Of a stretch of DNA of 64,000 bases, positions 54,079 to 62,774 are shown in pieces. A program made the translations under genes and the position numbers. Position 1 is the stretch's first letter, and the number at the start of each line of letters is the position of its first letter. The stretch comes from Mycobacterium sp. (lineage in GTDB: Bacteria; Actinomycetota; Actinomycetes; Mycobacteriales; Mycobacteriaceae): the NCBI RefSeq assembly GCF_029961025.1, contig NZ_JASBVP010000002.1, positions 310,001-374,000 on the forward strand. Reading direction: 5' to 3'. Below the pieces are notes generated by a model. That model saw only the letters and a program-made list of their open reading frames with translations. It had not been told where the DNA came from and ran no database searches.

Positions 54079-55103
54079 GTGACGGGTGTGAGTAGTGTGT
54101 CGGCGGCCGCCGTTGCCGCGACACCGCAAACGCTTCAGGATGCTGCCCGCCGGGCGCGACTGGTCTTGGCCGCCTTCTGGGTGCTCGACGGGTTTTTGCA
54201 GTGCCAGCCGTACATGTTCACGCCGGCGTTCGGAAAGCAGGCCCTTGCCGGTGCCGCCCAGGGCAACCCCCGCGTGATCGCCGACCCCATCACCTGGGCC
54301 GCGGGCATCGTCGCCGGTCATCCCGGCGTCACCAACGCCCTGTTCGCGATGGTTCAGCTCGCGCTCGGGCTGGGTATCGCGTATCGGAGCACCGTCAAAC
54401 CGGCTTTGGCCGCGTCGATCGTCTGGTCGGCGGCGGTCTGGTGGCTGGGTGAGGGTTTCGGCGGGGTGTTCACCGGATCGGCCACTCCTGTTTCCGGCGC
54501 GCCCGGGGCGGTGATCCTCTATGCGGTGCTGGCCGTGCTCTCTGGCCAACCTCGAACGATGCGCAACCTTCCGGAAGATCTTGGTCGTTTTTGGCCTCCC
54601 GGTCCGTCGGGCCGGCGGCGGCGCGAGCGCTCTGGACGCTGCTGTGGGGCTCCGCGGCGTATTTGGCGCTGCAGCCGGCCAACCGCAGCGCCCAGGGGTT
54701 GCATGACGTGATCACCTCCATGGCCGCCGGTCAACCGTCCTGGCTGGCGCGCCTGCAGCAGGCTGCCGGCCGGGTCCTCGCCGGTCACGGCGGCCCCGCC
54801 GCGGTGCTCCTGGCGATCGTCTTCGCGGGCATCGCCGTGGCCGTGTTCCTGCCGGCACCGCCGACCCGCGTGGTGCTGGCCACCGCCATGCTCGTGACCG
54901 GTGTGATCTGGGTCGTGGGAGAAGGTTTCGGCGGTGTGCTGACGGGCCAGGGCACCGACCCGAACTCCGGCCCGTTGCTGGCATTGCTGGTCGCCGTTTA
55001 CTGGCCGTTTCGCACCTGCGCCCCCCCGGCCGATGAACTCTCGCCGGCGGCCGGGGCCCCCGGTCCCGGCAGCGGCCGGCGGCCGACGGCGCATCAGCGA
55101 TGA
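54079..55103 (+). pseudogene. Two-repeat membrane protein of unknown function, frameshifted at 54588-54592
   Basis: The first frame from GTG 54079 encodes about 170 residues with hydrophobic segments (LVLAAFWVLDGFLQCQPYMF, AASIVWSAAVWWLGEGFGGVFTG). It then turns to Arg/Pro-rich nonsense. From the TTTTT run at 54588-54592 a second frame gives the natural continuation (LWTLLWGSAAYLALQPANRS..., VTGVIWVVGEGFGGVLTGQGTDPNSGP) to 55103. The two halves share the WxxGEGFGGVxTG motif, so the intact protein would be an internal duplication of about 340 residues. One extra T would restore it. Family not recognised. Its end overlaps the next gene's ATG (55100) by 4 bases. Confidence 0.75.
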
Positions 55104-55708
55104 GCGCGCCCTTCTGGTACGACGCCGCGGTCGCCGCGCTCATGCTGGCGACGTCGCTATTTGCCGCCGGGCGGCTGGCCACCGCGGCGCTGCGCCGCCA
55201 CGCCGTGCACTGCGACGTGGATCTGGCGGATCTGCTGATGGGCATCGCGATGGCCGACATGTTCCTGCCTTCACTCGCCATCCTTCCCAACACGACCTGG
55301 GCCCTGGTGTTCGCCGCCGCGATGGTGTGGTTTTTTGCCCGAAGTGTGCGCGAGTATGCCCGCTACGGCCTGTCGGTGCACGTTGCCGGCCACTACCCGC
55401 CGCACTCGGTGCAGGCCGGGGCGATGGTCTATATGGGTTTCGCCACCCGGGCTATGCCGGCCATGCCGGGCATGCCGGGCATGCCGGGCATGCCGGGCGC
55501 CATGGGCACCGGGGGTGTCGCACAACTGCCGCTGTTCGCGGTCCTGCTGGTGGTGTTTCTGGCCGGTTACATCGTGTTCCTCGCCGACCGGCTCGGCTCG
55601 CCGCCGGCCCCGCGAAGTGCTGCGCCGTTGCCGGCGCCGCGCAGCGCCGACCTGCAGATGATCGCGATGAGCATCGCCATGGGCTGCGCCCTGGTCACCA
55701 TGAGCTGA
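55100..55708 (+). CDS. DUF5134-like multi-pass membrane protein with Met-Pro-Gly repeat
   Basis: This 202-residue protein has about five membrane segments: AALMLATSLFAAG, DLLMGIAMADMFLPSLAIL, TWALVFAAAMVWFF, FAVLLVVFLAGYIVFLADR and a last one near MSIAMGCALVTMS. The pattern of early His residues (RRHAVHCDVDLADLLMGIAMADM) and a Met-rich loop (MPA then four MPG) between helices 3 and 4 resembles DUF5134-type proteins of actinobacteria. Met/His-rich loops suggest metal contact (inference). It is coupled by a 4-base overlap to the preceding, frameshifted membrane-protein gene. Function unknown. Confidence 0.8.
   Translation: MSAPFWYDAAVAALMLATSLFAAGRLATAALRRHAVHCDVDLADLLMGIAMADMFLPSLAILPNTTWALVFAAAMVWFFARSVREYARYGLSVHVAGHYPPHSVQAGAMVYMGFATRAMPAMPGMPGMPGMPGAMGTGGVAQLPLFAVLLVVFLAGYIVFLADRLGSPPAPRSAAPLPAPRSADLQMIAMSIAMGCALVTMS
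55454..55499 (+). repeat. Tandem 9-bp ATGCCGGGC repeat inside the DUF5134-like gene
   Basis: Five head-to-tail copies (the first with one base changed, ATGCCGGCC) encode MPA-MPG-MPG-MPG-MPG. The exact unit is 9 bp, so gain or loss changes the Met-rich loop by whole triplets without breaking the frame. It is prone to slippage. Confidence 0.9.
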
Positions 55709-55850
55709 ATTCACGTACGTCAACAACACAACACAACGATGCGTCCCTATCGCCCCCGGATCCTGTGGGTGGTGGCGCCGGCGGCGGTCACGCAGCAGCG
55801 TCGGGCCGCTAAGCTCGGAGCGACACCTCAGCGGTTGGGGAAGGGCACCA

Positions 55851-57413
55851 GTGCGGATCACCAGCATCGGTCACGCCGGCTTCCGGATCGAGACCCACGC
55901 CGGCACTATCCTGTGTGACCCCTGGGTGAACCCGGCCTACTTCGGGTCATGGTTCCCGTTCCCCGACAACAGCACACTGGACTGGGACACCCTCGGGCAC
56001 TGCGATTATCTGTACATCTCGCATCTGCACCGGGACCATTTCGACGCCAAGCTCTTAAGCGAGCACGTCAACAAGGACGCGGTGGTGCTGCTGCCGGACT
56101 ATCCGCTGCCCGACCTGCGCCGTGAACTGGAGGGGTTGGGGTTTCGGCGTTTCTTCGAGACCACCGATTCGGTCAAACACCGGGTCAGCGGGCCCAACGG
56201 CGACCTCGACGTGATGATCATCGCGCTGCGGGCACCCGCCGACGGCCCGATCGGCGACTCGGCGCTGGCGGTCTCCGACGGCGAGACCGTCGTGTTCAAC
56301 ATGAACGACTCCCGGCCGGTGGACCTCGAGGTGCTGGGCTCGCAGTTCGGGCATGTCGACGTGCACATGCTGCAGTATTCCGGGGCGATCTGGTATCCGA
56401 TGGTCTACGACATGCCGGCACGCGCCAAGCAGGCGTTCGGCATCCAGAAACGCCAGCGCCAGATGGACCGGGCCCGACAGTACATCACGCAGGTGGACGC
56501 CAGCTGGGTGGTGCCCTCCGCCGGACCGCCGTGCTTTTTGGATCCCGAGCTGCGTGACCTCAACGACGACCACGGCGATCCCAGCAACATTTTCCCCGAC
56601 CAGATGGTCTTCCTGGAGCAGCTGCGGGCACACGGGCATCACCATGGGCTGCTGATGATCCCCGGCTCGACCGCAGAGTTCACCGGCTCGCAGTTGAACT
56701 CGCTGAGCCACCCGCTTGCCGACGACGCCATCCAAGCCATCTTCACCGGTGGCAAAGCGGCCTATATCGCCGACTACGCGGCCCGGATGGCGCCCGTGCT
56801 GGCAGCCGAAAAGGCCGGCTGGGCACCCGCGGGTGGGGATTCGCTGCTGGAGCCGCTGCGCGCGCTGTTCGAACCTCTCATGGCGCAAAGCGACGAAATC
56901 TGCGATGGTGTCGGCTATCCCGTCGAACTGGTGCTCGACGCCGGAGGCCATCAAGAGACCGTTGTGTTGGACTTCTCTAAACGTGTTGTGCGCGAACCGA
57001 TCCCCAACGAGAAATTCCGTTACGGCTTTGCCATACCAGCGGAGTTGGTGCGCACCGTGCTGCGGGACCACGAACCCGACTGGGTCAACACCATCTTCCT
57101 GTCCACCCGGTTTAGAGCCTGGCGGATCGGCGGCTACAACGAATACCTGTACACCTTTTTCAAATGCCTGACCGACGAACGGATCGCCTACGCCGATGGC
57201 TGGTTCGCTGAAGCCCATGATGACACCGCGTCGATCACACTGGGCGGTTGGCAAATACCGCGCCGCTGCCCTCATCTGAAAGCAGACCTGTCGAAATTCG
57301 GTGTGGTGGAAGGCAACACATTGACCTGTAACCTGCATGGGTGGCAGTGGAATCTGGACACCGGTCACTGTCTCACGGCGCGCGGTCATCAGCTGCGGTG
57401 CTCACGGCGCTGA
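55851..57413 (+). CDS. Metallo-beta-lactamase-fold/Rieske iron-sulfur fusion protein (Rv3818-like)
   Basis: This 520-residue protein joins an N-terminal metallo-beta-lactamase fold (ITSIGHAGFRIETHAGTILCDPWVN; metal motif SHLHRDHFD) to a C-terminal Rieske [2Fe-2S] domain with PRRCPHLKADLSKFGVVEGN and LTCNLHGWQWNLDTG, i.e. the CxH...CxxH ligands. This combination is the same as in CMP-N-acetylneuraminate hydroxylase relatives and M. tuberculosis Rv3818. An electron-transfer-dependent hydroxylation is a reasonable guess, but the substrate is unknown. GTG 55851 follows GGGGAAGGGC. It stands apart from neighbours by 142 bases upstream and faces serS downstream. Confidence 0.88.
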   Translation: MRITSIGHAGFRIETHAGTILCDPWVNPAYFGSWFPFPDNSTLDWDTLGHCDYLYISHLHRDHFDAKLLSEHVNKDAVVLLPDYPLPDLRRELEGLGFRRFFETTDSVKHRVSGPNGDLDVMIIALRAPADGPIGDSALAVSDGETVVFNMNDSRPVDLEVLGSQFGHVDVHMLQYSGAIWYPMVYDMPARAKQAFGIQKRQRQMDRARQYITQVDASWVVPSAGPPCFLDPELRDLNDDHGDPSNIFPDQMVFLEQLRAHGHHHGLLMIPGSTAEFTGSQLNSLSHPLADDAIQAIFTGGKAAYIADYAARMAPVLAAEKAGWAPAGGDSLLEPLRALFEPLMAQSDEICDGVGYPVELVLDAGGHQETVVLDFSKRVVREPIPNEKFRYGFAIPAELVRTVLRDHEPDWVNTIFLSTRFRAWRIGGYNEYLYTFFKCLTDERIAYADGWFAEAHDDTASITLGGWQIPRRCPHLKADLSKFGVVEGNTLTCNLHGWQWNLDTGHCLTARGHQLRCSRR

Positions 57414-57470
57414 AGGCAGCCCGGTGTTCACCCCAGCGCCGCCCTGAGCCGAGTTAGCCCGAAGTTAGCG

Positions 57471-58730
57471 TTAGCGCACCGGTTCCAGCAGCTCGACCCC
57501 GACGAACGGAACCAGCGCGTCGGGGACGCGCACACTGCCGTCGGGACGCTGATGGTTCTCCAGGATCGCGACCAGCCAGCGGGTGGTGGCCAGGGTGCCG
57601 TTCAGTGTCGCAGCGATCTGCGGCTTTCCGCCGGCGTCGCGGTAGCGGGTGGCCAGCCGTCGTGCCTGAAACGTGGTGCAATTCGACGTCGACGTCAGCT
57701 CCCGATAGGTGCCCTGCGATGGCAGCCATGCCTCGCAGTCCAGCTTGCGTGCCGCCGCCGAACCCAGGTCGCCCGCGGCCACGTCGATTACCCGATACGG
57801 CACCTCGATGCGGGCCAGCATCTGCTGCTGCCAGCCCAGCAACCGCTCGTGCTCGGCTTCGGCGACCTCGGGTGTGCAGTACACGAACGCCTCCACCTTG
57901 TCGAACTGGTGCACCCGGATTATCCCGCGGGTGTCTTTGCCGTAGCTGCCGGCCTCCCGGCGAAAACACGATGACCAGCCCACGTAGCGCAACGGCCCGC
58001 CGGAAAGGTCGAGGATCTCGTCGGCGTGGTAACCGGCCAGCGGCACCTCGGAGGTGCCCACCAGGTAAAGGTCGTCGGCTTCCACGCGATACACCTCCTC
58101 GGCGTGTGCGCCCAGAAACCCGGTGCCCGACATCACCTCCGGGCGCACCAGCACCGGCGGGATCATCGGGATGAAGCCGTTGTCGACGGCCAGCCGCATG
58201 GCCAGCTGCAGCAAGCCCAGCTGCAACAACGCTCCCCGGCCGGTTAGGAAGTAAAACCGCGAGCCGGACACCTTGGCCCCGCGCTGCATGTCGATCAGAC
58301 CCAGGCTCTCCCCGAGCTCCACATGGTCGCGAGGGTTGTCGAACTCGCCCGGTGTCCCGACGATGTCGAGAACCCGGTAGTCGTCTTCCCCTCCGGCGGG
58401 CACCCCGTTGAGGATGACGTTGGAGATCGCCAGGTGCGCGGCCGTGAAGGCCGTTTCGGCGTCGGCCAGCTTGGCCTCGGCAGCCCGGACCTGCTCCGCG
58501 AGTTCCCTGGCCCGTCGCAGCAGTTCCGGGCGCTCGCGGTCGGATGCGGCACCCACCTTCTTGCTGGCGGCCTTCTGCTCGGCGCGCAGCGAATCGACCG
58601 CCGAAATCGCGGCCCGGCGCGCGGCGTCGGCCGCCAGCAACTCGTCCACCAGCTGCGGGTCCTCGCCCCGGCTGATCTGCGAACGGCGCACCGCCTCGGG
58701 GTCTTCACGGAGCAGCTTGAGGTCGATCAC
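57471..58730 (-). CDS. serS: Seryl-tRNA synthetase
   Basis: This 419-residue class II synthetase, identical in length to M. tuberculosis SerS, has an N-terminal coiled-coil arm (about residues 25-105), motif 1 in the dimer interface ([15 protein letters not shown]), motif 2 [28 protein letters not shown] and motif 3 [22 protein letters not shown]. It charges tRNA-Ser and tRNA-Sec. GTG 58730 ([11 protein letters not shown]) is chosen; the open frame extends 29 codons further upstream but lacks homology. A palindrome lies at 58751-58774. Confidence 0.98.
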   Translation of the reverse strand: MIDLKLLREDPEAVRRSQISRGEDPQLVDELLAADAARRAAISAVDSLRAEQKAASKKVGAASDRERPELLRRARELAEQVRAAEAKLADAETAFTAAHLAISNVILNGVPAGGEDDYRVLDIVGTPGEFDNPRDHVELGESLGLIDMQRGAKVSGSRFYFLTGRGALLQLGLLQLAMRLAVDNGFIPMIPPVLVRPEVMSGTGFLGAHAEEVYRVEADDLYLVGTSEVPLAGYHADEILDLSGGPLRYVGWSSCFRREAGSYGKDTRGIIRVHQFDKVEAFVYCTPEVAEAEHERLLGWQQQMLARIEVPYRVIDVAAGDLGSAAARKLDCEAWLPSQGTYRELTSTSNCTTFQARRLATRYRDAGGKPQIAATLNGTLATTRWLVAILENHQRPDGSVRVPDALVPFVGVELLEPVR

Positions 58731-59065
58731 GACCAGAACCCTACTGTCGCCCACCGGGACGAACGTCTCGGTGGTCAGCGGGCGGCACCGAGATACCTCA
58801 CCCAAACCTCGCGACAACGTCCGAAGAAGTCAACCCCGGATGGCAGCGCGCATTGCCACGGATTGCCCGCACCGTCGCCGGCGCTCGCCGCTGACCAACC
58901 GCTGACCAACCCACTAACCAACATTGTGTGCGGCACGGTAGCGGCCGGGGAGTCACCGGCGTGGTGCGCATCGGCCGAGCCGGCGGCCGCGCTCGCGACT
59001 CTCCCCGGCTCATGGCGCCCGGCGAGGTTTTCCGATTGCTCGTGAAGCCTGTCAGAATGGAGCGG
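58731..59065. other. 335-base divergent region between serS and the Rv3835-like gene
   Basis: No gene is supportable here. The left end carries an imperfect 24-bp palindrome, CCACCGGGACG (58751-58761) with CGTCTCGGTGG (58764-58774), one mismatch, 21 bases from the serS start, a possible operator or leader hairpin. A tandem CCGCTGACCAACCGCTGACCAACC lies at 58890-58913. The promoters of both genes should lie here but I see no clear -10/-35 pair. Confidence 0.45.
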
Positions 59066-60367
59066 ATGTCGAACTCACCCGAGCAGGATCCGTCACCCGT
59101 CGGCGAGGCACCGGAGCCGCCGGCGGGTTTCCGGTGGTTGCGCACCCCGCGGCCGGTGGCGATCAGGCGCACGCTGCTGCTGACCGCGCTGGGCGGCCTG
59201 CTCATCGCCGGCGTCGTTACCGTGATTCCGGTCGGCGAGCGGGGTCCCGGGCGGCTGGTCGGCTACCTTGTCCCCGATCCGGTACCCAGCACCGGCACGA
59301 ACAGTAACGCCGCCTTCAACCGCGCCACCGCCGGTGACTGCCTGATGTGGCCGCAGAACATGCCGGAGTCGGCCGGCATCGTGAACTGCCGCGACGAGCA
59401 CCGCTTCGAGGTTGCCGAATCAATCGACATGCGCACCTTCCCGGGCTCGGAATACGGGCCCGACGCCGCCCCACCGTCTGCCGCTCGGATCCAACAGCTC
59501 AGCCAGGAGCAGTGCGAGGCGGCCGTGCGCCACTACCTCGGCTCCCGATACGACCCCAACAGCAAGTTCAGCATCAGCATGCTATGGTCCGGAGACCGGG
59601 CCTGGCGTCAGTCGGGAGATCGCCGGGTGCTCTGCGGCCTGCAGTTAGCCGGCCCCAACAACCAACAGCTCGCCTTCAAGGGCAAGGTCGCCGAACTCGA
59701 CCAGTCCAAGGTCTGGCCGGCCGGCACCTGCCTGGGCATCGACCCGGCCACCAACCAACCGACCGACGTCCCGACCGACTGCGCGGGACCACACGCCATG
59801 GAAGTCACCGGCAGTGTGAACCTCGCCGGGAAATTTCCCAACGGCGCACCCCCCGAACCCGATCAAGACGCTGTCATCAAAGAGGCCTGCACCCGGCTGA
59901 CCGACGCCTACCTGGCACCGGTGCAATTGCGCAGCACCACGCTGACGCTGATTTACAACACCATCACGCCGCCCAGCTGGTCGGCGGGCAGCCGCGAAGT
60001 CACCTGCAGCATCGGGGCGACGCTCGGCAACGGCGGGTGGGCCACGCTGGTCAACAGCGCAAAGGGTCCGCTGCTGATCAACGGTCAGCCACCCGTCCCG
60101 CCGCCGGAGATCCCCGCGGAGCGGCTGAATCCACCACCGATTCCCCTGCCCGTCAACCAGGGCAACACCGCGTCGTCGACCGGCCAACGCCCGGGTAATC
60201 AGCACCTTCGTCAGCAGCCCGCGGCGCCGGTACCGTCGCCGCCCGCTCCCGGGGCACCTCCACTCGGTGCCGAGCCGCCGGCCCCGCCGGGCGCGGAAGC
60301 ACCCCCACCGCCTCCGGAACCTCCGGCGCCGCCCCCCGAGCCCATCGCGCCGCCACCGGGGGCGTAG
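59066..60367 (+). CDS. Membrane protein with septum-formation-like domains and Pro-rich tail (Rv3835-like)
   Basis: This protein of about 433 residues has a cytosolic N-terminus, one membrane segment (TLLLTALGGLLIAGVVTVIPVG, about 37-58), an extracytoplasmic part with paired Cys residues and two related septum-formation-like modules (GDCLMWPQ...VNCRDEHRFEV and GTCLGIDPATNQPTDVPTDCAGPHAMEV). The final 90 residues are Pro/Ala-rich. ATG 59066 follows GGAG closely; ATG 59057 is equally possible. M. tuberculosis Rv3835 is at the same location, next to serS. Its end is 3 bases from the zincin gene, so the two form an operon. Role unknown, probably cell-envelope. Confidence 0.88.
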   Translation: MSNSPEQDPSPVGEAPEPPAGFRWLRTPRPVAIRRTLLLTALGGLLIAGVVTVIPVGERGPGRLVGYLVPDPVPSTGTNSNAAFNRATAGDCLMWPQNMPESAGIVNCRDEHRFEVAESIDMRTFPGSEYGPDAAPPSAARIQQLSQEQCEAAVRHYLGSRYDPNSKFSISMLWSGDRAWRQSGDRRVLCGLQLAGPNNQQLAFKGKVAELDQSKVWPAGTCLGIDPATNQPTDVPTDCAGPHAMEVTGSVNLAGKFPNGAPPEPDQDAVIKEACTRLTDAYLAPVQLRSTTLTLIYNTITPPSWSAGSREVTCSIGATLGNGGWATLVNSAKGPLLINGQPPVPPPEIPAERLNPPPIPLPVNQGNTASSTGQRPGNQHLRQQPAAPVPSPPAPGAPPLGAEPPAPPGAEAPPPPPEPPAPPPEPIAPPPGA

Positions 60368-60370
60368 CCC

Positions 60371-60721
60371 GTGGCCGTGCGGATGGACCGGCAACGATTC
60401 GACGAGCTGGTTTCCGACGCCCTCGACCTCATCCCACACGAGCTGGCGGTCGTCATGGACAACGTCGTCGTTCTGGTCGCCGACCGCCACCCCGAGGAGC
60501 CCGGCCTGCTCGGACTCTACGAAGGCGTCGCGCTCACCGAACGCGGCTGCACCTACGCCGGGACCCTGCCGGATACCATCACCATCTACCGTGAGGCGTT
60601 GCTGGAAACCTGCGACTCTGAGGACGAGTTGGTCGAGGAGGTGGCGGTCACGGTGATCCACGAAGTCGCCCACCACTTCGGCATCGACGATGCCCGGTTG
60701 CGGGAATTGGGCTGGGCCTAA
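60371..60721 (+). CDS. Minimal zincin-type metallopeptidase family protein (Rv3836-like)
   Basis: This 116-residue protein has the zinc-binding signature VIHEVAHHFGIDDARLRELGW: HExxH plus a downstream acidic residue, as in minimal gluzincins (DUF1025/zincin_1). The preceding YEGVALTERG...LPDTITIYREALLE is the family core. GTG 60371 is preceded by GGGGGCGTAGCCC and lies 3 bases after the previous stop. Proteolytic activity has not been shown for most members of this family. Confidence 0.92.
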   Translation: MAVRMDRQRFDELVSDALDLIPHELAVVMDNVVVLVADRHPEEPGLLGLYEGVALTERGCTYAGTLPDTITIYREALLETCDSEDELVEEVAVTVIHEVAHHFGIDDARLRELGWA

Positions 60722-60775
60722 CCCCGGCCGGCGCGGCATCCCCGAGTTGTCCGCGTCGGATGCTAAGAACGGCCC

Positions 60776-60970
60776 ATGGGCAACAGCTGCCGCGACTGCC
60801 GGGCCGGTGTGGATCACTGCCACGGCACACTCATCCGCCATCTTCTACGCGGCCCGGAGTGCACCGACGATGGCTGCGCCAACCCCCGGCTGACCCCGCA
60901 CACCTTCAGTATCGACTGTGAGGCGGTCGGCTGCGGCTGCGCCGACACGACGCCCGCGGTCTGGGGCTGA
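60776..60970 (+). CDS. Small cysteine/histidine-rich protein
   Basis: This 64-residue protein has eight Cys and five His residues in pairs: NSCRDCRAGVDHCHGTLIRH, GPECTDDGCANP, DCEAVGCGCADTT. Spacing suggests a metal (zinc or iron-sulfur) or disulfide-stabilised fold. It lies 54 bases after the zincin gene on the same strand. Codon composition and third-position GC are as in its neighbours, and similar small proteins occur in other mycobacteria (from memory), so it is probably real. No function is known. Confidence 0.7.
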   Translation: MGNSCRDCRAGVDHCHGTLIRHLLRGPECTDDGCANPRLTPHTFSIDCEAVGCGCADTTPAVWG

Positions 60971-60971
60971 A

Positions 60972-61002
60972 CCTCCTCGACTCCTCCTCGACTCCTCCTC
61001 GA
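60972..61002. repeat. Tandem 11-bp repeat CTCCTCCTCGA
   Basis: Nearly three head-to-tail copies of an 11-bp unit fill the 90-base gap between the stop of the Cys-rich gene and the end of the convergent phosphoglycerate-mutase-family gene. It is pyrimidine-rich on the plus strand. Possible role: none evident beyond slippage-prone spacer. Confidence 0.8.
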
Positions 61003-61061
61003 CCGGTCCGGCTGCACCCTGGGCGGCTGCCCGGCCCCGCCGTCGCCGGGCTCAACCCGCC

Positions 61062-61751
61062 TCAGTCAACCCGATGGGCATCGCACCGCGCGACCCCCAG
61101 CACCGGGGTGGCCTCGGGCCGAGAAGGAAACGGCGGCGTCAACTCGCCCCATCGCAGGCAATTCCAGCGTCCATCGGTGCTCGGGGCCAGCACCACGGCC
61201 TGGGCATTACCGAGATGGTGGTCCAGCACGAAACGCCCGTCCATGCCGGCCAACGCCGCGGCCGCCAGCCGGATCGCCGCGCCATGGCTGATCACGACGA
61301 GATCGCCGGTAAAGTCGGGGTTCTCCAGGTGGCACCGGCGCAGGTCGGTGAGCACCGGCAAATAGCGGTTGAGCACCTGGGCTCCGGTTTCTCCCCCGGG
61401 CAGCGGCACATCGAGTTCACCATGATGCCAGCGGCGGTAGATAGCGTTGAACTCGGCGACCGCCTCCTCGTCGTTGCGATTTTCCAGCTCCCCGACCTGC
61501 ACTTCATGAATGCCGACGATCTCCCGGGCCGGGACGTCGAGCTCCGCGCTGATCACCGCCGCCGTCTGCGCGGCCCGGACGGCCACCGAATGGGCCACCA
61601 GCGCGGTCCTTCGGGAATGCGCGCGGGCAAACGTCCGGGCTTGCTCATGACCCAACGGCGTCAATTCCGCCCCGGGCGGGACGGTGTCCAATCTCCGCTC
61701 GACGTTGCCGTAGGACTGGGCGTGCCGCAGCAACACCAACCGGCCGCTCAT
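61062..61751 (-). CDS. Phosphoglycerate-mutase-family (histidine) phosphatase (Rv3837c-like)
   Basis: This 229-residue protein has the RHG-type catalytic motif as LVLLRHAQSYGNVERR with the phospho-His, an Arg in SVAVRAAQTAAVIS, the acidic EVQVGELENRND and second His in VVISHGAAIRLAA. The family includes broad phosphatases and true mutases; the Ala after RH favours a phosphatase over a glycolytic mutase. ATG 61751 overlaps the pheA stop (ATGA) by 4 bases, so it is translated with prephenate dehydratase, although no link to aromatic synthesis is known. Confidence 0.93.
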   Translation of the reverse strand: MSGRLVLLRHAQSYGNVERRLDTVPPGAELTPLGHEQARTFARAHSRRTALVAHSVAVRAAQTAAVISAELDVPAREIVGIHEVQVGELENRNDEEAVAEFNAIYRRWHHGELDVPLPGGETGAQVLNRYLPVLTDLRRCHLENPDFTGDLVVISHGAAIRLAAAALAGMDGRFVLDHHLGNAQAVVLAPSTDGRWNCLRWGELTPPFPSRPEATPVLGVARCDAHRVD

Positions 61752-62695
61752 CGCTTCGACCCTCGAGGCGGGTCGGGCTTTCCCCGCCGTAGCCCGGCCA
61801 GCCAGCGTGATGCCTGCTCCGAGGGCGGCGGCCCCGCGCCGGCTGGCACTCCCGTCGGCCAGGAGCCCAGATACCGCACGTCTTCGCAGCGGCGGTACAG
61901 CGCCTTGAGCGCCTCGGCGACGGCGTCGTCGTCGATGTGGCCGACACAGTCCAGGAAGAACATGTAGCTGCCCAGCTCGGTGCGGGTGGGCCGGGACTCG
62001 ATCCGGGTCAGGTCGATGCCTCGCATGCCGAACTCGGTGAGCGCGGCCAGCAGGGCCCCGGGCACGTTGTCGATACGCAACACCACCGACGTCCGGTCGG
62101 CTCCGGTCCGGACCGGCGGCGGACCCGGCCGGCCGACCAGGACGAACCGGGTTCGGGCGTTGGGTTCATCGACCACACCGTCGGCAAGCGACGCCAGCCC
62201 GAACCTGTCGGCGGCCAGCTTCGAGCTCACCGCGGCGTCGACCCGCCCGTCGGCGACTTGCTGTGCGGCGTCGCCGTTGGAGGAGGCCGGGCGCAGCTCG
62301 ACGGCAGGCAGGTGCGTGGCCAGCCACTGCCGCACCTGCGCCGCCGCCACCGGGAATGCCGCCACGGTGCGTACCTCGGCAACGCTGCGGCCGGGTTTGA
62401 CGACGATGCTAAACGCGACGTCGAGCGTGATCTCGGCGAAGACCTGCAGCGGCGATCCGATGGCCAAGCTGTCCAACGTGGGTGCCACCGACCCGTCGAT
62501 CGAGTTCTCGATCGGCACGCAGGCGAAATCGGCGCTGCCGTTGCGGACTGCATCCAGGGCGGCCGGGGTGCTGTCGATCGGCAACGGCCGCAGGGCCTCC
62601 GGGCTCACTTCGGGAATCAGGCCGGTGGTCGCCATCCGCAGCAGCGCCGCTTCGGTAAATGTCCCTGCGGGACCGAGATACGTGACGCGGGCCAC
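61748..62695 (-). CDS. pheA: Prephenate dehydratase
   Basis: This 315-residue monofunctional enzyme converts prephenate to phenylpyruvate in phenylalanine synthesis. N-terminal catalytic part: VTYLGPAGTFTEAAL, CVPIENSIDGSV and the NARTRFVLVG segment with the conserved Thr-Arg-Phe. The C-terminal ACT domain for Phe feedback contains IESRPTRTELGSYMFFLDCVGH. There is no chorismate mutase domain. M. tuberculosis PheA (Rv3838c) is 321 residues. ATG/GTG start region at 62695 begins MARVTYLGPAG. It is divergent from the IdeR-boxed gene on its right. Confidence 0.97.
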   Translation of the reverse strand: MARVTYLGPAGTFTEAALLRMATTGLIPEVSPEALRPLPIDSTPAALDAVRNGSADFACVPIENSIDGSVAPTLDSLAIGSPLQVFAEITLDVAFSIVVKPGRSVAEVRTVAAFPVAAAQVRQWLATHLPAVELRPASSNGDAAQQVADGRVDAAVSSKLAADRFGLASLADGVVDEPNARTRFVLVGRPGPPPVRTGADRTSVVLRIDNVPGALLAALTEFGMRGIDLTRIESRPTRTELGSYMFFLDCVGHIDDDAVAEALKALYRRCEDVRYLGSWPTGVPAGAGPPPSEQASRWLAGLRRGKPDPPRGSKR

Positions 62696-62746
62696 GCCCT
62701 AAACACTAACCGGGCCACCGACCGCGTGCCGTCCCGTCAGCTATAT

Positions 62747-62765
62747 TAAGTTAGCCTTACCTAAA
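62747..62765. promoter_or_regulatory. IdeR iron box
   Basis: TTAAGTTAGCCTTACCTAA (62747-62765) matches 17 of 19 positions of the mycobacterial IdeR consensus (read on the minus strand as TTAGGTAAGGCTAACTTAA against TTAGGTTAGGCTAACCTAA). It directly abuts the ribosome site AAAGGAGG of the gene starting at 62775. Iron-replete IdeR binding here would repress that gene, as described for M. tuberculosis Rv3839. Confidence 0.85.
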
Positions 62766-62774
62766 GGAGGTACC

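Noticed and set aside
58731-58780. Possible T-box leader in front of serS
   Set aside because: Only a short imperfect palindrome is present; no specifier loop, T-box bulge sequence or terminator/antiterminator pair, and the leader is too short.
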